This document shows, piece by piece, positions 1 through 6,304 of a DNA stretch of 64,000 nucleotides; the stretch's first letter is position 1, and every line of letters starts with the position of its first letter. The position numbers and the translations under genes were made by a program. Origin of the DNA: Acholeplasmataceae bacterium UBA4853 (GTDB lineage: Bacteria > Bacillota_I > Bacilli_A > Acholeplasmatales > Acholeplasmataceae); NCBI GenBank assembly GCA_002399815.1, contig DHEJ01000003.1, forward strand, positions 1 through 64,000, written 5' to 3'. The notes below the pieces were generated by a model. The model worked only from the letters and a program-made list of their open reading frames with translations. It did no database searches and was not told where the DNA came from.

Positions 1-2
1 CT

Positions 3-305
3 ACTTTAGAGGTATCATATCATAGATTAATGAAAAATATCAATTCATTATTTGAGATGCATGAATTGTCATCTGATTTATTGGAGATTGCTAATGATTT
101 TGGCGATGCAATAGATGATAGAAACAGACTCGTTCATTCAAATCCAATTACTGATAAAATGGAAGATCAAATTCTTAACTATCAATCCGATGTTGCAAAA
201 AAAATATCGGATTTTAAATGGAATAGAAGAGATATACAGAAATTTAAGGAGAGGTTAGAATTCTCAATAATTAAGGCATCTAATCTGCTTGATAAACTTA
301 GATGA
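3..305 (+). CDS. Partial hypothetical protein, HEPN-like motif
   Basis: The reading frame is open from the first bases of the window, so the gene begins upstream; an internal ATG at 30 is probably not the start. About 100 C-terminal residues are visible. They are helical and charged, with RNRLVH near the middle, which fits the R-x4-H pattern of HEPN nucleases and of HEPN-like abortive-infection proteins. That short motif is the only clue, and it also occurs in unrelated helical proteins. The gene lies just before a cluster of IS-end-like repeats and a toxin-antitoxin operon, so an accessory or defence role is possible. The function is not recognised. Confidence 0.55.
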   Translation, partial: TLEVSYHRLMKNINSLFEMHELSSDLLEIANDFGDAIDDRNRLVHSNPITDKMEDQILNYQSDVAKKISDFKWNRRDIQKFKERLEFSIIKASNLLDKLR

Positions 306-430
306 TTTAGACATTAATACATAAACAGCTAGTAATTTTTCTGAATCTATAATTGAAAACACTAATAAAAAGACAAAATTTTAAATTTGTTTTTAATAAA
401 AAATTCTAAATGTTAATAAAATAGTAAACT

Positions 431-498
431 CGGTACGGACAACTATGATAAAGTCGGTACGGACAACAAAAAATAATGATAAAGTCGGTACGGACAAC
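431..498. repeat. Three direct copies of CGGTACGGACAAC
   Basis: The 13-mer CGGTACGGACAAC occurs at 431-443, 455-467 and 486-498. The last two copies share more flank (TGATAAAGT before the core). Such short iterated ends resemble the multiple terminal repeats of IS21-type insertion sequences, but no transposase is present in the window. The cluster is followed by the hairpin repeat at 514-568. The rest of 306-693 holds no gene apart from these repeats and the yefM promoter. Confidence 0.7.
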
Positions 499-513
499 AC
501 ATTTGAAATAGTT

Positions 514-568
514 AAGACTTTTGAACCCTTTTGGTTAATTTGACCGGAATTGAAAGTCTTTTTTTATT
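514..568 (+). terminator. Hairpin repeat, copy A
   Basis: AAGACTTT pairs with AAAGTCTT, followed by a T-run, so it can act as a rho-independent terminator on the plus strand. The interior is long and structured and contains ACCCTTTTGGTTAA and TTGACCGG. Almost the same 55 bases recur at 1325-1378, on the other side of the toxin-antitoxin operon. Confidence 0.7.
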
Positions 569-643
569 GTCAAAGTAGAGCGCTTTAATAGTGCGCCCCA
601 CTATATGAAATAATCGGTCTACCTATTTTTTGAAATAATTCAG

Positions 644-672
644 TTGACGTACGTTAAAGCGTATGTTATTAT
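644..672 (+). promoter_or_regulatory. Promoter of the yefM-yoeB operon
   Basis: TTGACG (644-649) and TATTAT (667-672) are separated by exactly 17 bp. A Shine-Dalgarno AGGAG (681-685) and ATG 694 follow. The spacer contains ACGTACGT and CGTATGT, an imperfect palindrome that could be the site of autorepression by the antitoxin. Confidence 0.75.
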
Positions 673-693
673 ATAAATAAAGGAGTTGATATC

Positions 694-945
694 ATGTCAT
701 ACAATACAAACATCACTAATGCAAGAAAAGATCTATACAAATTAGCAGAGCTTGCTATTGAAACTGGATTAGAAGTCAATATTAATACTAAAAAAGGAAA
801 TGTTGTTCTAATTTCTGAAGATGAGTACCGTGGTTTATTGGAAACGATTTATTTAAGTCAAAACAAAGAGTATAAAGAATCTTTAATTGCAGGATTAAAT
901 GAAGATGTTTCAGTTGGAATAAAAGAAGAAGATGTTAAGTGGTAA
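694..945 (+). CDS. yefM: YefM/Phd-family antitoxin
   Basis: An 83-residue protein of the Phd/YefM antitoxin family. These proteins bind their own operator through the N-terminal half and neutralise the toxin with a flexible C-terminal tail. The N-terminus (SYNTNITNARKDLYKLAE) has the usual Phd/YefM start, followed by NVVLISEDEYRGLLETIYLS, the typical dimer segment. The C-terminus is acidic (EDVSVGIKEEDVKW). The start is set by AGGAG eight bases upstream. The gene lies 3 bp before the yoeB toxin gene, as expected for a type II module. Autoregulation is likely from the family and from the palindromic promoter spacer. Confidence 0.9.
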   Translation: MSYNTNITNARKDLYKLAELAIETGLEVNINTKKGNVVLISEDEYRGLLETIYLSQNKEYKESLIAGLNEDVSVGIKEEDVKW

Positions 946-948
946 TTT

Positions 949-1206
949 ATGTACAAAATAGTTTTTTCAAAGAGAGCAGTAAAAGATATTGAACTTTTAA
1001 AACAACAACCTGCATTATTAAGAAAGGCAAAAAGTTTAGTAGAAGTTTTAAAAAATGATCCTTTTCAAACGCCACCAACATTTGAAAAACTTGTGGGTGA
1101 CTTAGAAGGATTATTTTCGAGAAGAATTAATGTACAGCACCGCCTAGTTTATAAGATAGAAGGCGATGTAGTTTACATAGTTAGAATGTGGACTCATTAC
1201 CAATAG
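949..1206 (+). CDS. yoeB: YoeB-family mRNA interferase toxin
   Basis: An 85-residue Txe/YoeB toxin, a ribosome-dependent endoribonuclease that cuts mRNA in the A site. The catalytic residues known from E. coli YoeB are in place: Glu46 (TFEKL), Arg65 (QHRLVY) and the C-terminal His83-Tyr84 (MWTHYQ). The length matches the family. It follows the antitoxin by 3 bp and is probably translated by coupling. With the active site complete the toxin should be functional. The operon sits between two copies of a hairpin repeat (514-568 and 1325-1378) and IS-end-like iterons, which suggests acquisition by a mobile element. Confidence 0.93.
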   Translation: MYKIVFSKRAVKDIELLKQQPALLRKAKSLVEVLKNDPFQTPPTFEKLVGDLEGLFSRRINVQHRLVYKIEGDVVYIVRMWTHYQ

Positions 1207-1222
1207 TCATAGTATTGGTAAT

Positions 1223-1304
1223 GGTGCATTTTGATTACACGCCACTTTTAGTAGGGTGCATTTTGATTACACGGCTATTTTATGTGGTAGCATTTCATTT
1301 ACAG
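1223..1304. repeat. Three ~19-bp direct repeats, period ~32 bp
   Basis: GGTGCATTTTGATTACACG is present at 1223-1241 and 1255-1273, with a degenerate third copy at 1286-1304 (GGTAGCATTTCATTTACAG). Regularly spaced repeats of this kind are typical of IS21-family ends. No transposase gene is nearby, so this is a remnant. Confidence 0.75.
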
Positions 1305-1324
1305 CAAGACATCATGCCTATACA

Positions 1325-1378
1325 AAGACTTTCGAACCCTTTTGGTTAATTTGACCGGAAGTGAAAGTCTTTTTTATT
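1325..1378 (+). terminator. Hairpin repeat, copy B
   Basis: Near-identical to 514-568. The stem is AAGACTTTC with GAAAGTCTT, followed by a T-run. It could terminate the yefM-yoeB transcript. The stem change in this copy (TTC in place of TTT) improves pairing. Confidence 0.75.
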
Positions 1379-1488
1379 TTTAATTCCAAGTTGGATTGTT
1401 CGCTTAACAAAGGGGTCAATCCATTTTTAATTAAATACTCTCTTTCAAACTGTAAATAATATTTACACATGAAGATGAAGAAAGATTC

Positions 1489-1620
1489 ATGAAAAAAACA
1501 AAAATTTTCATCACTAAATATATAGATGATAAACCAATACCGTTAGATGAAAGTGATTTAGAAAATATTTATAAACTAGCTTATGAGGTTATGGACCTTA
1601 AAGAGGTTACTACAAATTAA
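1489..1620 (+). CDS. Small ORF, 43 aa, unknown
   Basis: ATG 1489 to TAA 1618-1620 encodes a 43-residue peptide beginning MKKTKIFITKYIDD. The frame is open further upstream to a stop at 1453, and the upstream codons read THEDEERF, so this may be the tail of a decayed longer gene. No clear Shine-Dalgarno is seen. No homology is recognised. Apart from this ORF, the stretch 1379-1656 shows nothing. Confidence 0.3.
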   Translation: MKKTKIFITKYIDDKPIPLDESDLENIYKLAYEVMDLKEVTTN

Positions 1621-1657
1621 TGATTAAACAACTATTTGGTGCATAAAATAGGATGTA

Positions 1658-1714
1658 AAATATTCTAGGCTTATCTAATAGTTATTAAAACGTATAGATA
1701 AGCCTAGAATATTT
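1658..1714. repeat. Perfect 20-bp inverted repeat
   Basis: Bases 1658-1677 and 1695-1714 are exact reverse complements, separated by a 17-nt loop. No T-run follows, so this is not a simple terminator. It lies immediately upstream of the Nudix gene promoter and could be a terminator without a U-tract, a protein-binding site or the trace of an inserted element. Confidence 0.85.
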
Positions 1715-1726
1715 ATGAACTTAAAA

Positions 1727-1735
1727 TGGTATAAT
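1727..1735 (+). promoter_or_regulatory. Extended -10 promoter of the Nudix gene
   Basis: TG at 1727-1728, one base, then TATAAT at 1730-1735. Transcription should start near 1742, downstream of ATG 1715, which supports ATG 1757 as the true start of the next gene. Confidence 0.6.
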
Positions 1736-1756
1736 TTAAAAGATGAGGTGAAGTAC

Positions 1757-2323
1757 ATGCATATAAAAATTATTGAAAATTATATACCTAAGAATGAACA
1801 AGAAAAAGTTGATAAAGTAGCGATGTTAACATTTGCTCATAAAAATAGTGATGCACTTTTAAGAAGCAATTTAATGGCACATTTTACGAATTCAGCAATT
1901 ATAACGAATAAAGATAAGAATAAAGTGTTGTTTGCTAATCATTTAATCTATAAATCATGGGGTTGGATTGGTGGACATAATGATGGGAATCCAGATTTTT
2001 TAGATGTGGTTTTACATGAGGCAAATGAAGAAACTGGGATTACAAAGGTAAAACCACTTTTTAATGAACCGGTTGCACTTGATAACATTTATGTACCAAA
2101 TCATATTAAAAATGGTGTATTTGTTGGGGATCATATCCATATGAATTTAACGTACTTATTAGAAGCGGATGAAACAGAAGAAGTCATTACTAAAATAGAT
2201 GAAAATAGTGGAGTTCGTTGGTTTAGTATTGATGAGGTATTTGAGTATGTCACTGAACCAAGAATGATACCTATCTATCAAAAAGTAATCAATCTATTAA
2301 AATGTCTAGTGAGTAAAACTTAG
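1757..2323 (+). CDS. Nudix hydrolase
   Basis: A protein of about 188 residues with a Nudix fold. It starts with GWIGGHNDGNP and has the Nudix-helix core HEANEETGI, matching REUXEEXGU with His for Arg. The conserved Glu of the first part of the box is not obvious, so the motif is slightly degenerate. Members hydrolyse nucleoside diphosphates linked to another moiety; the substrate cannot be told. ATG 1757 is chosen because GAGGTG lies six bases upstream and the extended -10 at 1727-1735 would place the transcript start after the earlier ATG at 1715. Confidence 0.8.
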   Translation: MHIKIIENYIPKNEQEKVDKVAMLTFAHKNSDALLRSNLMAHFTNSAIITNKDKNKVLFANHLIYKSWGWIGGHNDGNPDFLDVVLHEANEETGITKVKPLFNEPVALDNIYVPNHIKNGVFVGDHIHMNLTYLLEADETEEVITKIDENSGVRWFSIDEVFEYVTEPRMIPIYQKVINLLKCLVSKT

Positions 2324-2348
2324 ATTAATTGATTAGGAGTATATTGTT

Positions 2349-2909
2349 ATGCAGATGAAAAATATCCTTGAGATTTCTACACGAAGTGAATTAAGAAATT
2401 GGTTTGATTTGAATAGTAATAATGAAAAGGAATGTTGGATTCCACTTTCTAGAAAAACAATATCTCATAAATTACTTTATGTTGATGCCGTTTATGAAGC
2501 GATTTGTTTTGGTTGGATAGATTCAACGACTAAAAAAGTTGGCGATGTGACGTATCAAAGATTTTCTCCAAGAAGAAAGGTTAGTCCTTGGACAGAATTA
2601 AATAAAGCACGTGCCAAAAAACTTATTGAACTTGGTTTAATGACAGATCAAGGATACCAAGTATTACCCGATTTAAACAAAGAATTTATAATCAGTGAAG
2701 ATATACTTCAAAAAATTAAAAGTGATGATGAAATTTATGAAAACTTCCTAAAATTACCACCACTTTATGTCAGGGTAAGATTGGATAATATTATGGGCTT
2801 TGACAAAGTAGATATTAAAACATATGACATGAGATTAGAAAAGTTTTTAAGTGCTACTAAAAAAGGGATACTTTACGGACAGTGGCATGATGATAGCAGA
2901 TTACTATAA
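2349..2909 (+). CDS. YdeI/OmpD-associated family protein
   Basis: A 186-residue cytosolic protein. The segment CFGWIDSTTKKVG followed by YQRFSPRRKVSPWTELNKAR is the signature of the YdeI/OmpD-associated family, sometimes called bacteriocin-protection proteins. The biochemical role is not settled. AGGAG lies ten bases before ATG 2349; ATG 2355 is an alternative. It is followed by a clear terminator and is probably cotranscribed with the Nudix gene 25 bp upstream. Confidence 0.8.
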   Translation: MQMKNILEISTRSELRNWFDLNSNNEKECWIPLSRKTISHKLLYVDAVYEAICFGWIDSTTKKVGDVTYQRFSPRRKVSPWTELNKARAKKLIELGLMTDQGYQVLPDLNKEFIISEDILQKIKSDDEIYENFLKLPPLYVRVRLDNIMGFDKVDIKTYDMRLEKFLSATKKGILYGQWHDDSRLL

Positions 2910-2912
2910 ATG

Positions 2913-2938
2913 AAATACCTATGATAAGGTATTTTTTT
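2913..2938 (+). terminator. Rho-independent terminator
   Basis: AAATACCT (2913-2920) pairs with AGGTATTT (2927-2934), followed by a T-run. Confidence 0.85.
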
Positions 2939-3015
2939 ATACTCAATTATAAACTTAAGATTATATAGAAATCTGTAAGATGAAAGTGTTTACATTAAAA
3001 AACTTTATTTTCTTG

Positions 3016-3046
3016 TTGACATTGTCGTAACGTCATAGTTTATACT
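3016..3046 (+). promoter_or_regulatory. MerR-type promoter with 19-bp spacer
   Basis: TTGACA (3016-3021) and TATACT (3041-3046) are 19 bp apart instead of 17. This is the hallmark of promoters that MerR-family activators untwist. The spacer contains GTCGTAACGTC, a dyad like those bound by TipA/Mta-type regulators. The gene it drives is itself a MerR regulator, so autoactivation is likely. Confidence 0.8.
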
Positions 3047-3065
3047 ATAGATAGGTGGTGATTAA

Positions 3066-3818
3066 ATGAAGTATAGCGTGGATAAACTTGCTAAACTTGC
3101 AGGTATTAGTGCAAGAACATTAAGATATTATGATCATTTAGGTCTTTTGGTACCTAAAAGAGATCTAGTATCAAATTATCGATATTATGATTCAGAGGAT
3201 TCATCGGTACTACAATATATATTAATTAGTAAACAAATGGGTTTGAGTTTAAATGAGATAAAAAGTTTAATTAGAACTCAGATACCAAGTCAAAAAATAG
3301 GAATATTAACTAAACATTTAGTTACGCTCAATGAAAAACAAAAACAATTGAATTTATTATTAAAAAATGTAGAAGATACTATATTAACATTAAAAGGAGA
3401 ACTCACAATGTCTGACCAAAAGAAATTTGAAGGATTGAAAGATGAATTAATACGTAAAAATGATGAAACTTATAAAGATGAAGTCATTTCTAAATGGGGT
3501 AAAAATGCTTATGAAAAGTCAATTGAGCATTATAAGAAGATGTCAAAAGAGACCTTCGACGAGATGAATAATCTAGGTAATCAAATAATTTTAAAACTTC
3601 AAATGATTAAAAAAGAACCTGGTAATGAACAACTAAAAAAAGAAGTTGCACAATTACACAAGGCTTGGATTACTATGGCTTGGGGTTCATATCAAAGAGA
3701 AATACATTTAAATGTTGTAACAATGTATGTTGAAGATGAAAGATTCAAAAAGTATTATGATAAACACGGTGATGGTTTAGCAAAAAACCTTAAGGACGCT
3801 GTGTTTAAATATATTTAA
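3066..3818 (+). CDS. TipAL-like MerR-family regulator
   Basis: A 250-residue transcriptional regulator. Residues 1-70 are a MerR winged helix (YSVDKLAKLAGISARTLRYY then YDHLGLLVP and NYRYYDSEDSSVLQYI). Residues 75-112 form the dimer coiled coil. Residues from about 115 match the TipAS ligand-recognition domain (WGKNAYEKS, then WGSYQREIHLNVVTMYVEDERF and YYDKHGDGLAKNLKDAV), which in Streptomyces traps thiopeptide antibiotics. The length is close to TipAL (253 aa). RBS GGTGGTGA precedes ATG 3066. The promoter has the 19-bp MerR spacer. An internal in-frame start with its own Shine-Dalgarno (see 3394-3410) could also make the ligand domain alone, as in tipA. Confidence 0.9.
   Translation: MKYSVDKLAKLAGISARTLRYYDHLGLLVPKRDLVSNYRYYDSEDSSVLQYILISKQMGLSLNEIKSLIRTQIPSQKIGILTKHLVTLNEKQKQLNLLLKNVEDTILTLKGELTMSDQKKFEGLKDELIRKNDETYKDEVISKWGKNAYEKSIEHYKKMSKETFDEMNNLGNQIILKLQMIKKEPGNEQLKKEVAQLHKAWITMAWGSYQREIHLNVVTMYVEDERFKKYYDKHGDGLAKNLKDAVFKYI
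3394..3410 (+). promoter_or_regulatory. Internal ribosome binding site and start for a TipAS-like short form
   Basis: AAGGAGA (3394-3400) lies seven bases before an in-frame ATG (3408-3410, codon 115). Translation from here would give a 136-residue protein containing only the ligand-binding domain. Streptomyces tipA makes exactly such a second product (TipAS, 144 aa). The signal is stronger than the RBS of the full-length gene. Confidence 0.7.
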
Positions 3819-3827
3819 ATATAAATA

Positions 3828-3866
3828 AAAAACCCAACATAAGATTTAAAGCTTTGTTGGGTTTTT
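3828..3866. terminator. Bidirectional terminator
   Basis: AAAAACCCAACA pairs with TGTTGGGTTTTT. It serves the MerR gene (plus) and fabV (minus), which converge here. Confidence 0.9.
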
Positions 3867-3873
3867 AGTATGA

Positions 3874-5085
3874 TTAAATGTCTTGATAGTTACTTGTTTG
3901 GTATGTAGTTAATAGTGAGACTAGATCAACATCCTCATCCTCATTAATACCTTCAACAGAAAAACCATTAATATTATAGAATTCATTGATAAACATTTTA
4001 GTACCAATTAAATTAAAGAAATTAGGATCATTTTCTTGTTTCATTAATTCATGTACAGTATTTTGAATCTCTGGCTGCATTTCTAAGTGATCCAGTCTAA
4101 TTCGACCTAAATCATCAAGTATTCGTTGATTACCGTAAATCATATCTTTAAATAAACGGTGCTTATGAAGTAAGGTTGTTTCATGTGTTTTATTTTTTGT
4201 CATGACATCAAATAAATAAGAAACATAGATTGGCATTTGAGGAATAAATACACTGGCTTTAGAAACAATTGCTTTACTAGAAGAAATGAGTGCTTCACCT
4301 TGATATTTGGTTTTCAATAAAGTATTTAGATTCATAGCAACATTTTCTAAATCTTCTTTAGCTTTACCTAGTGTTCCATGACGATAAATTGCATCTGTAT
4401 TTTTACCCCCAATGTATGTATAAGAAATTGTTTTAAAACCTTTAGAAAGGGCATTATTTTGATCTAAAAAGCTGACCCAGTCATGCCAATCACCACCACC
4501 CATAACAAACACAGTATCTTTAGTTTCTGATTCGTTTGCTGGTTCAACGGTTAAAGGTTCTACATGCATAGTTTTTATATCAATTGTCTTACCTACAGCA
4601 GCAGCACCAAGTGGTTTAATGTATGATCGAATGAGTTCATCAGTAGCATAGTTTTTTCTAGCACCTGATGCAAGTGAATAAATAAGCAAGTCGATTGTTC
4701 CAAACTTTTCTTTAATGGTTTCTAAAATTCTTTGTTTCATTTGTGGACTAAATGCATCACCATTAAAATCTAAGTGGGTTGTAGTTAAATCTTTAACAGC
4801 ATCTTGGAAAAATAGATTGTTCCAAAAACCAGCAGAACCGGTTTTATTGTCTTTAGCTAAGTTTTCAAATGAGACATTAACAGTGTTAGCACCTGCACCA
4901 AAGGCTAAACTAATACGAGAAGCTAATCCATATCCTGAAGAACCACCAATTATTAACACGTTTTTTGGTCCTTGATAAGGTGGTAAAGATTTGACTTCAT
5001 TGATATAAGATGTCAACATTTTTTTAACACCAAGTGGATGGGCGTTGGTAAAGAAATTACTTCTAACTGAAGGTTTAATGATCAT
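3874..5085 (-). CDS. fabV: FabV-type trans-2-enoyl-ACP/CoA reductase
   Basis: A 403-residue enzyme that reduces the trans-2 double bond of enoyl-ACP or enoyl-CoA with NAD(P)H, the last step of a fatty-acid elongation cycle. Visible features are the N-terminal IIKPSVRSNFFTNAHP signature, the nucleotide loop GGSSGYG (residues 47-53), and the Y-x8-K active site of the FabV/TER family at Tyr234 and Lys243 (YRHGTLGKAK). The length is typical. AGGAGA precedes the ATG. The gene stands alone between convergent and divergent neighbours. FabV enzymes are resistant to triclosan. It could act in fatty-acid synthesis or, like TER, in fermentation; the sequence does not decide. Confidence 0.93.
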   Translation of the reverse strand: MIIKPSVRSNFFTNAHPLGVKKMLTSYINEVKSLPPYQGPKNVLIIGGSSGYGLASRISLAFGAGANTVNVSFENLAKDNKTGSAGFWNNLFFQDAVKDLTTTHLDFNGDAFSPQMKQRILETIKEKFGTIDLLIYSLASGARKNYATDELIRSYIKPLGAAAVGKTIDIKTMHVEPLTVEPANESETKDTVFVMGGGDWHDWVSFLDQNNALSKGFKTISYTYIGGKNTDAIYRHGTLGKAKEDLENVAMNLNTLLKTKYQGEALISSSKAIVSKASVFIPQMPIYVSYLFDVMTKNKTHETTLLHKHRLFKDMIYGNQRILDDLGRIRLDHLEMQPEIQNTVHELMKQENDPNFFNLIGTKMFINEFYNINGFSVEGINEDEDVDLVSLLTTYQTSNYQDI

Positions 5086-5242
5086 AAATAATTCTCCTAT
5101 CGATTGATTTGAATATCAAACATATTTCTATATTATACACTATTTCATCTACTTTAAGGTAACAATAAACATTTTACAAGTTTTACTTTTAATGAATCAA
5201 AAGTGATATATTTTCAAGGGTAAAAAAGCATTAATTTTATGT

Positions 5243-5271
5243 TTTACTATTAAAGTATATTTTGCTATAAT
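5243..5271 (+). promoter_or_regulatory. Promoter of the cyclophilin lipoprotein
   Basis: TTTACT (5243-5248), 17 bp, then TATAAT (5266-5271) with an upstream TG (5263-5264). The -10 overlaps ATG 5270, so that codon cannot be the start. Confidence 0.65.
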
Positions 5272-5305
5272 GAGACAAAATGATTTTATAGTTAAGAGGT
5301 ATATC

Positions 5306-5950
5306 GTGTATAAAAAAATTAGTCTATTAGTAATCCTACTATTTTGCTTTACCTTAATCGGTTGCGTAGATACAAAGACAGAAACACCAGAAGATGAATT
5401 TGAAGATATCGATCTAACACAGTTTTCATACTATCGTTATTTATCAGAAGAGAATCCAGTAATTACGATTTAAGTTAAAGATTATGGTGTTATGAGTTTA
5501 CAACTTTTTCCTGAGGTTGCTTTAAATACAGTGAATAATTATCTTTCTTATGTTACTGAAGAAGCATACACATCCAATGGGTTCCATAGAATTATCGAAG
5601 GTTTTATGATTCAAGGAGGTAGCTTATCAAATCCGAATTTACCAATTAATGGAGATTTTTTAAGTAATGGATTTGATAACCGTTTAAGTCATGATCGAGG
5701 TGTTATTTCAATGGCAAGAACAACAGTTAATAATTCTGCAACCTCACAGTTTTTCATAGTCCACAAAAGATCATCGTTTTTAGATGGTAATTATGCCGGT
5801 TTTGGTGGATTAATTAGTGGTTTTAATGTTCTTGATCAAATTGCTCAAGTTTCTACAAGAAATGATGTGCCAGTCAATAAAGTTATTATTGAATCAATCA
5901 GTGTAGATTTAAAGGGTCATGTTGTAGAAGAAGTTGTTTATGTAGAATGA
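5306..5950 (+). pseudogene. Cyclophilin-type PPIase lipoprotein interrupted by a stop codon
   Basis: The likely start is GTG 5306 with AAGAGG six bases upstream. The N-terminus has a lipoprotein signal (KKISLLVILLFCFTLIGC) with lipobox Cys. The reading frame then meets TAA at 5471-5473 in NPVITI-stop-VKDYG and continues open in the same frame to 5950. The downstream part is a full cyclophilin domain: GFHRIIEGFMIQGG, GVISMARTTVNNSATSQFFI and NYAGFGGLI, including the catalytic Arg of the FHRII motif. Only one codon breaks the gene, at a position usually occupied by a hydrophilic residue. It is a recent nonsense mutation, a sequencing error, or a readthrough site. An ATG at 5492 could only give an unexported domain lacking its first strand. 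Confidence 0.85.
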
Positions 5951-5952
5951 AA

Positions 5953-5977
5953 AAAAGAGAAAAGATTTCTCTTTTTG
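5953..5977 (+). terminator. Terminator after the PPIase gene
   Basis: AAAAAGAGAAA and TTTCTCTTTTT form a hairpin with a minimal loop, ending in a T-run. Confidence 0.7.
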
Positions 5978-5983
5978 TATATT

Positions 5984-6015
5984 AAGACTGAGAGTTATTT
6001 CTTAGTCTTTTTCTT
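5984..6015 (+). terminator. Second terminator-like hairpin
   Basis: AAGACTGAGA (5984-5993) pairs with TCTTAGTCTT (6000-6009, one G-T pair), followed by a T-rich tail. Confidence 0.65.
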
Positions 6016-6044
6016 TCTTAGAAATGAAGTAGTATAATTGAGAT

Positions 6045-6176
6045 GAAGACATAGTTTAAATGTATTGAGCGTTTGAGCTCGTAAACCTTTTATACCTTAG
6101 AGTATTGAAAAAAAACTATGTCTTCCATTTCAGTTTACGGGCTAGGAGTATGATGACTCTTGGCTTTTCTTTTTTA
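6045..6176 (+). ncRNA. Candidate structured small RNA, family not recognised
   Basis: About 130 nt without an ORF. TATAAT at 6033-6038 (with a weak -35, TTTCTT, 17 bp upstream) would start transcription near 6044. A perfect 13-bp stem joins 6045-6057 to 6113-6125. Inside it are two small hairpins: GAGC-6nt-GCTC (6067-6080) and ATAC-6nt-GTAT (6092-6105). Bases 6076-6086 (AGCTCGTAAAC) can also pair with 6133-6143 (GTTTACGGGCT) outside the big stem, making a pseudoknot that competes with the first hairpin. A terminator follows: 6141-6149 with 6156-6164, then TTTTCTTTTTT. The layout fits an independent small RNA with own promoter and terminator. I do not recognise it as 6S, tmRNA, RNase P or SRP RNA. 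Confidence 0.55.
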
Positions 6177-6177
6177 T

Positions 6178-6293
6178 CGATAAATTCCTTACCATCAATA
6201 ATGATTCTTAAAGGTAATATATAAAGGTGAATTTGTTGAATCAATTTGAATATCTGAACCTGAGTCTGCTAATATAGCAATTTTTTCTTTCAT
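6178..6293 (-). pseudogene. Remnant of a degV-family gene
   Basis: Read on the minus strand from ATG 6293, the translation starts MKEKIAILADSGSDI, the N-terminal signature of DegV fatty-acid-binding proteins. After about 26 codons the frame breaks: the zero frame stops at 6195-6197, while a shifted frame continues with PLRIIIDGKEFID, which is the expected next DegV segment. Nothing resembling DegV follows beyond about 6178, where the terminator of the candidate small RNA lies. About 90% of the gene is therefore lost. It lies 11 bp downstream of the DUF1836 gene, on the same strand, a known DegV/DUF1836 pairing in Firmicutes. Confidence 0.75.
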
Positions 6294-6304
6294 ATGTCTT
6301 TCTT

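Noticed and set aside
431..1304. Repeat clusters as a CRISPR array
   Set aside because: Repeats are 13-19 bp with 11-18 bp between them, only two or three copies, and no cas gene is present.
514..1378. Hairpin pair as integron attC sites around a cassette
   Set aside because: The R'/R'' core sites GTTRRRY and RYYYAAC are not in place, the hairpins end in terminator T-runs, and there is no integrase.
1715..1756. Upstream ATG 1715 as the start of the Nudix gene
   Set aside because: It lies between the inverted repeat and the extended -10, before the predicted transcript start, and lacks a Shine-Dalgarno; ATG 1757 has one.
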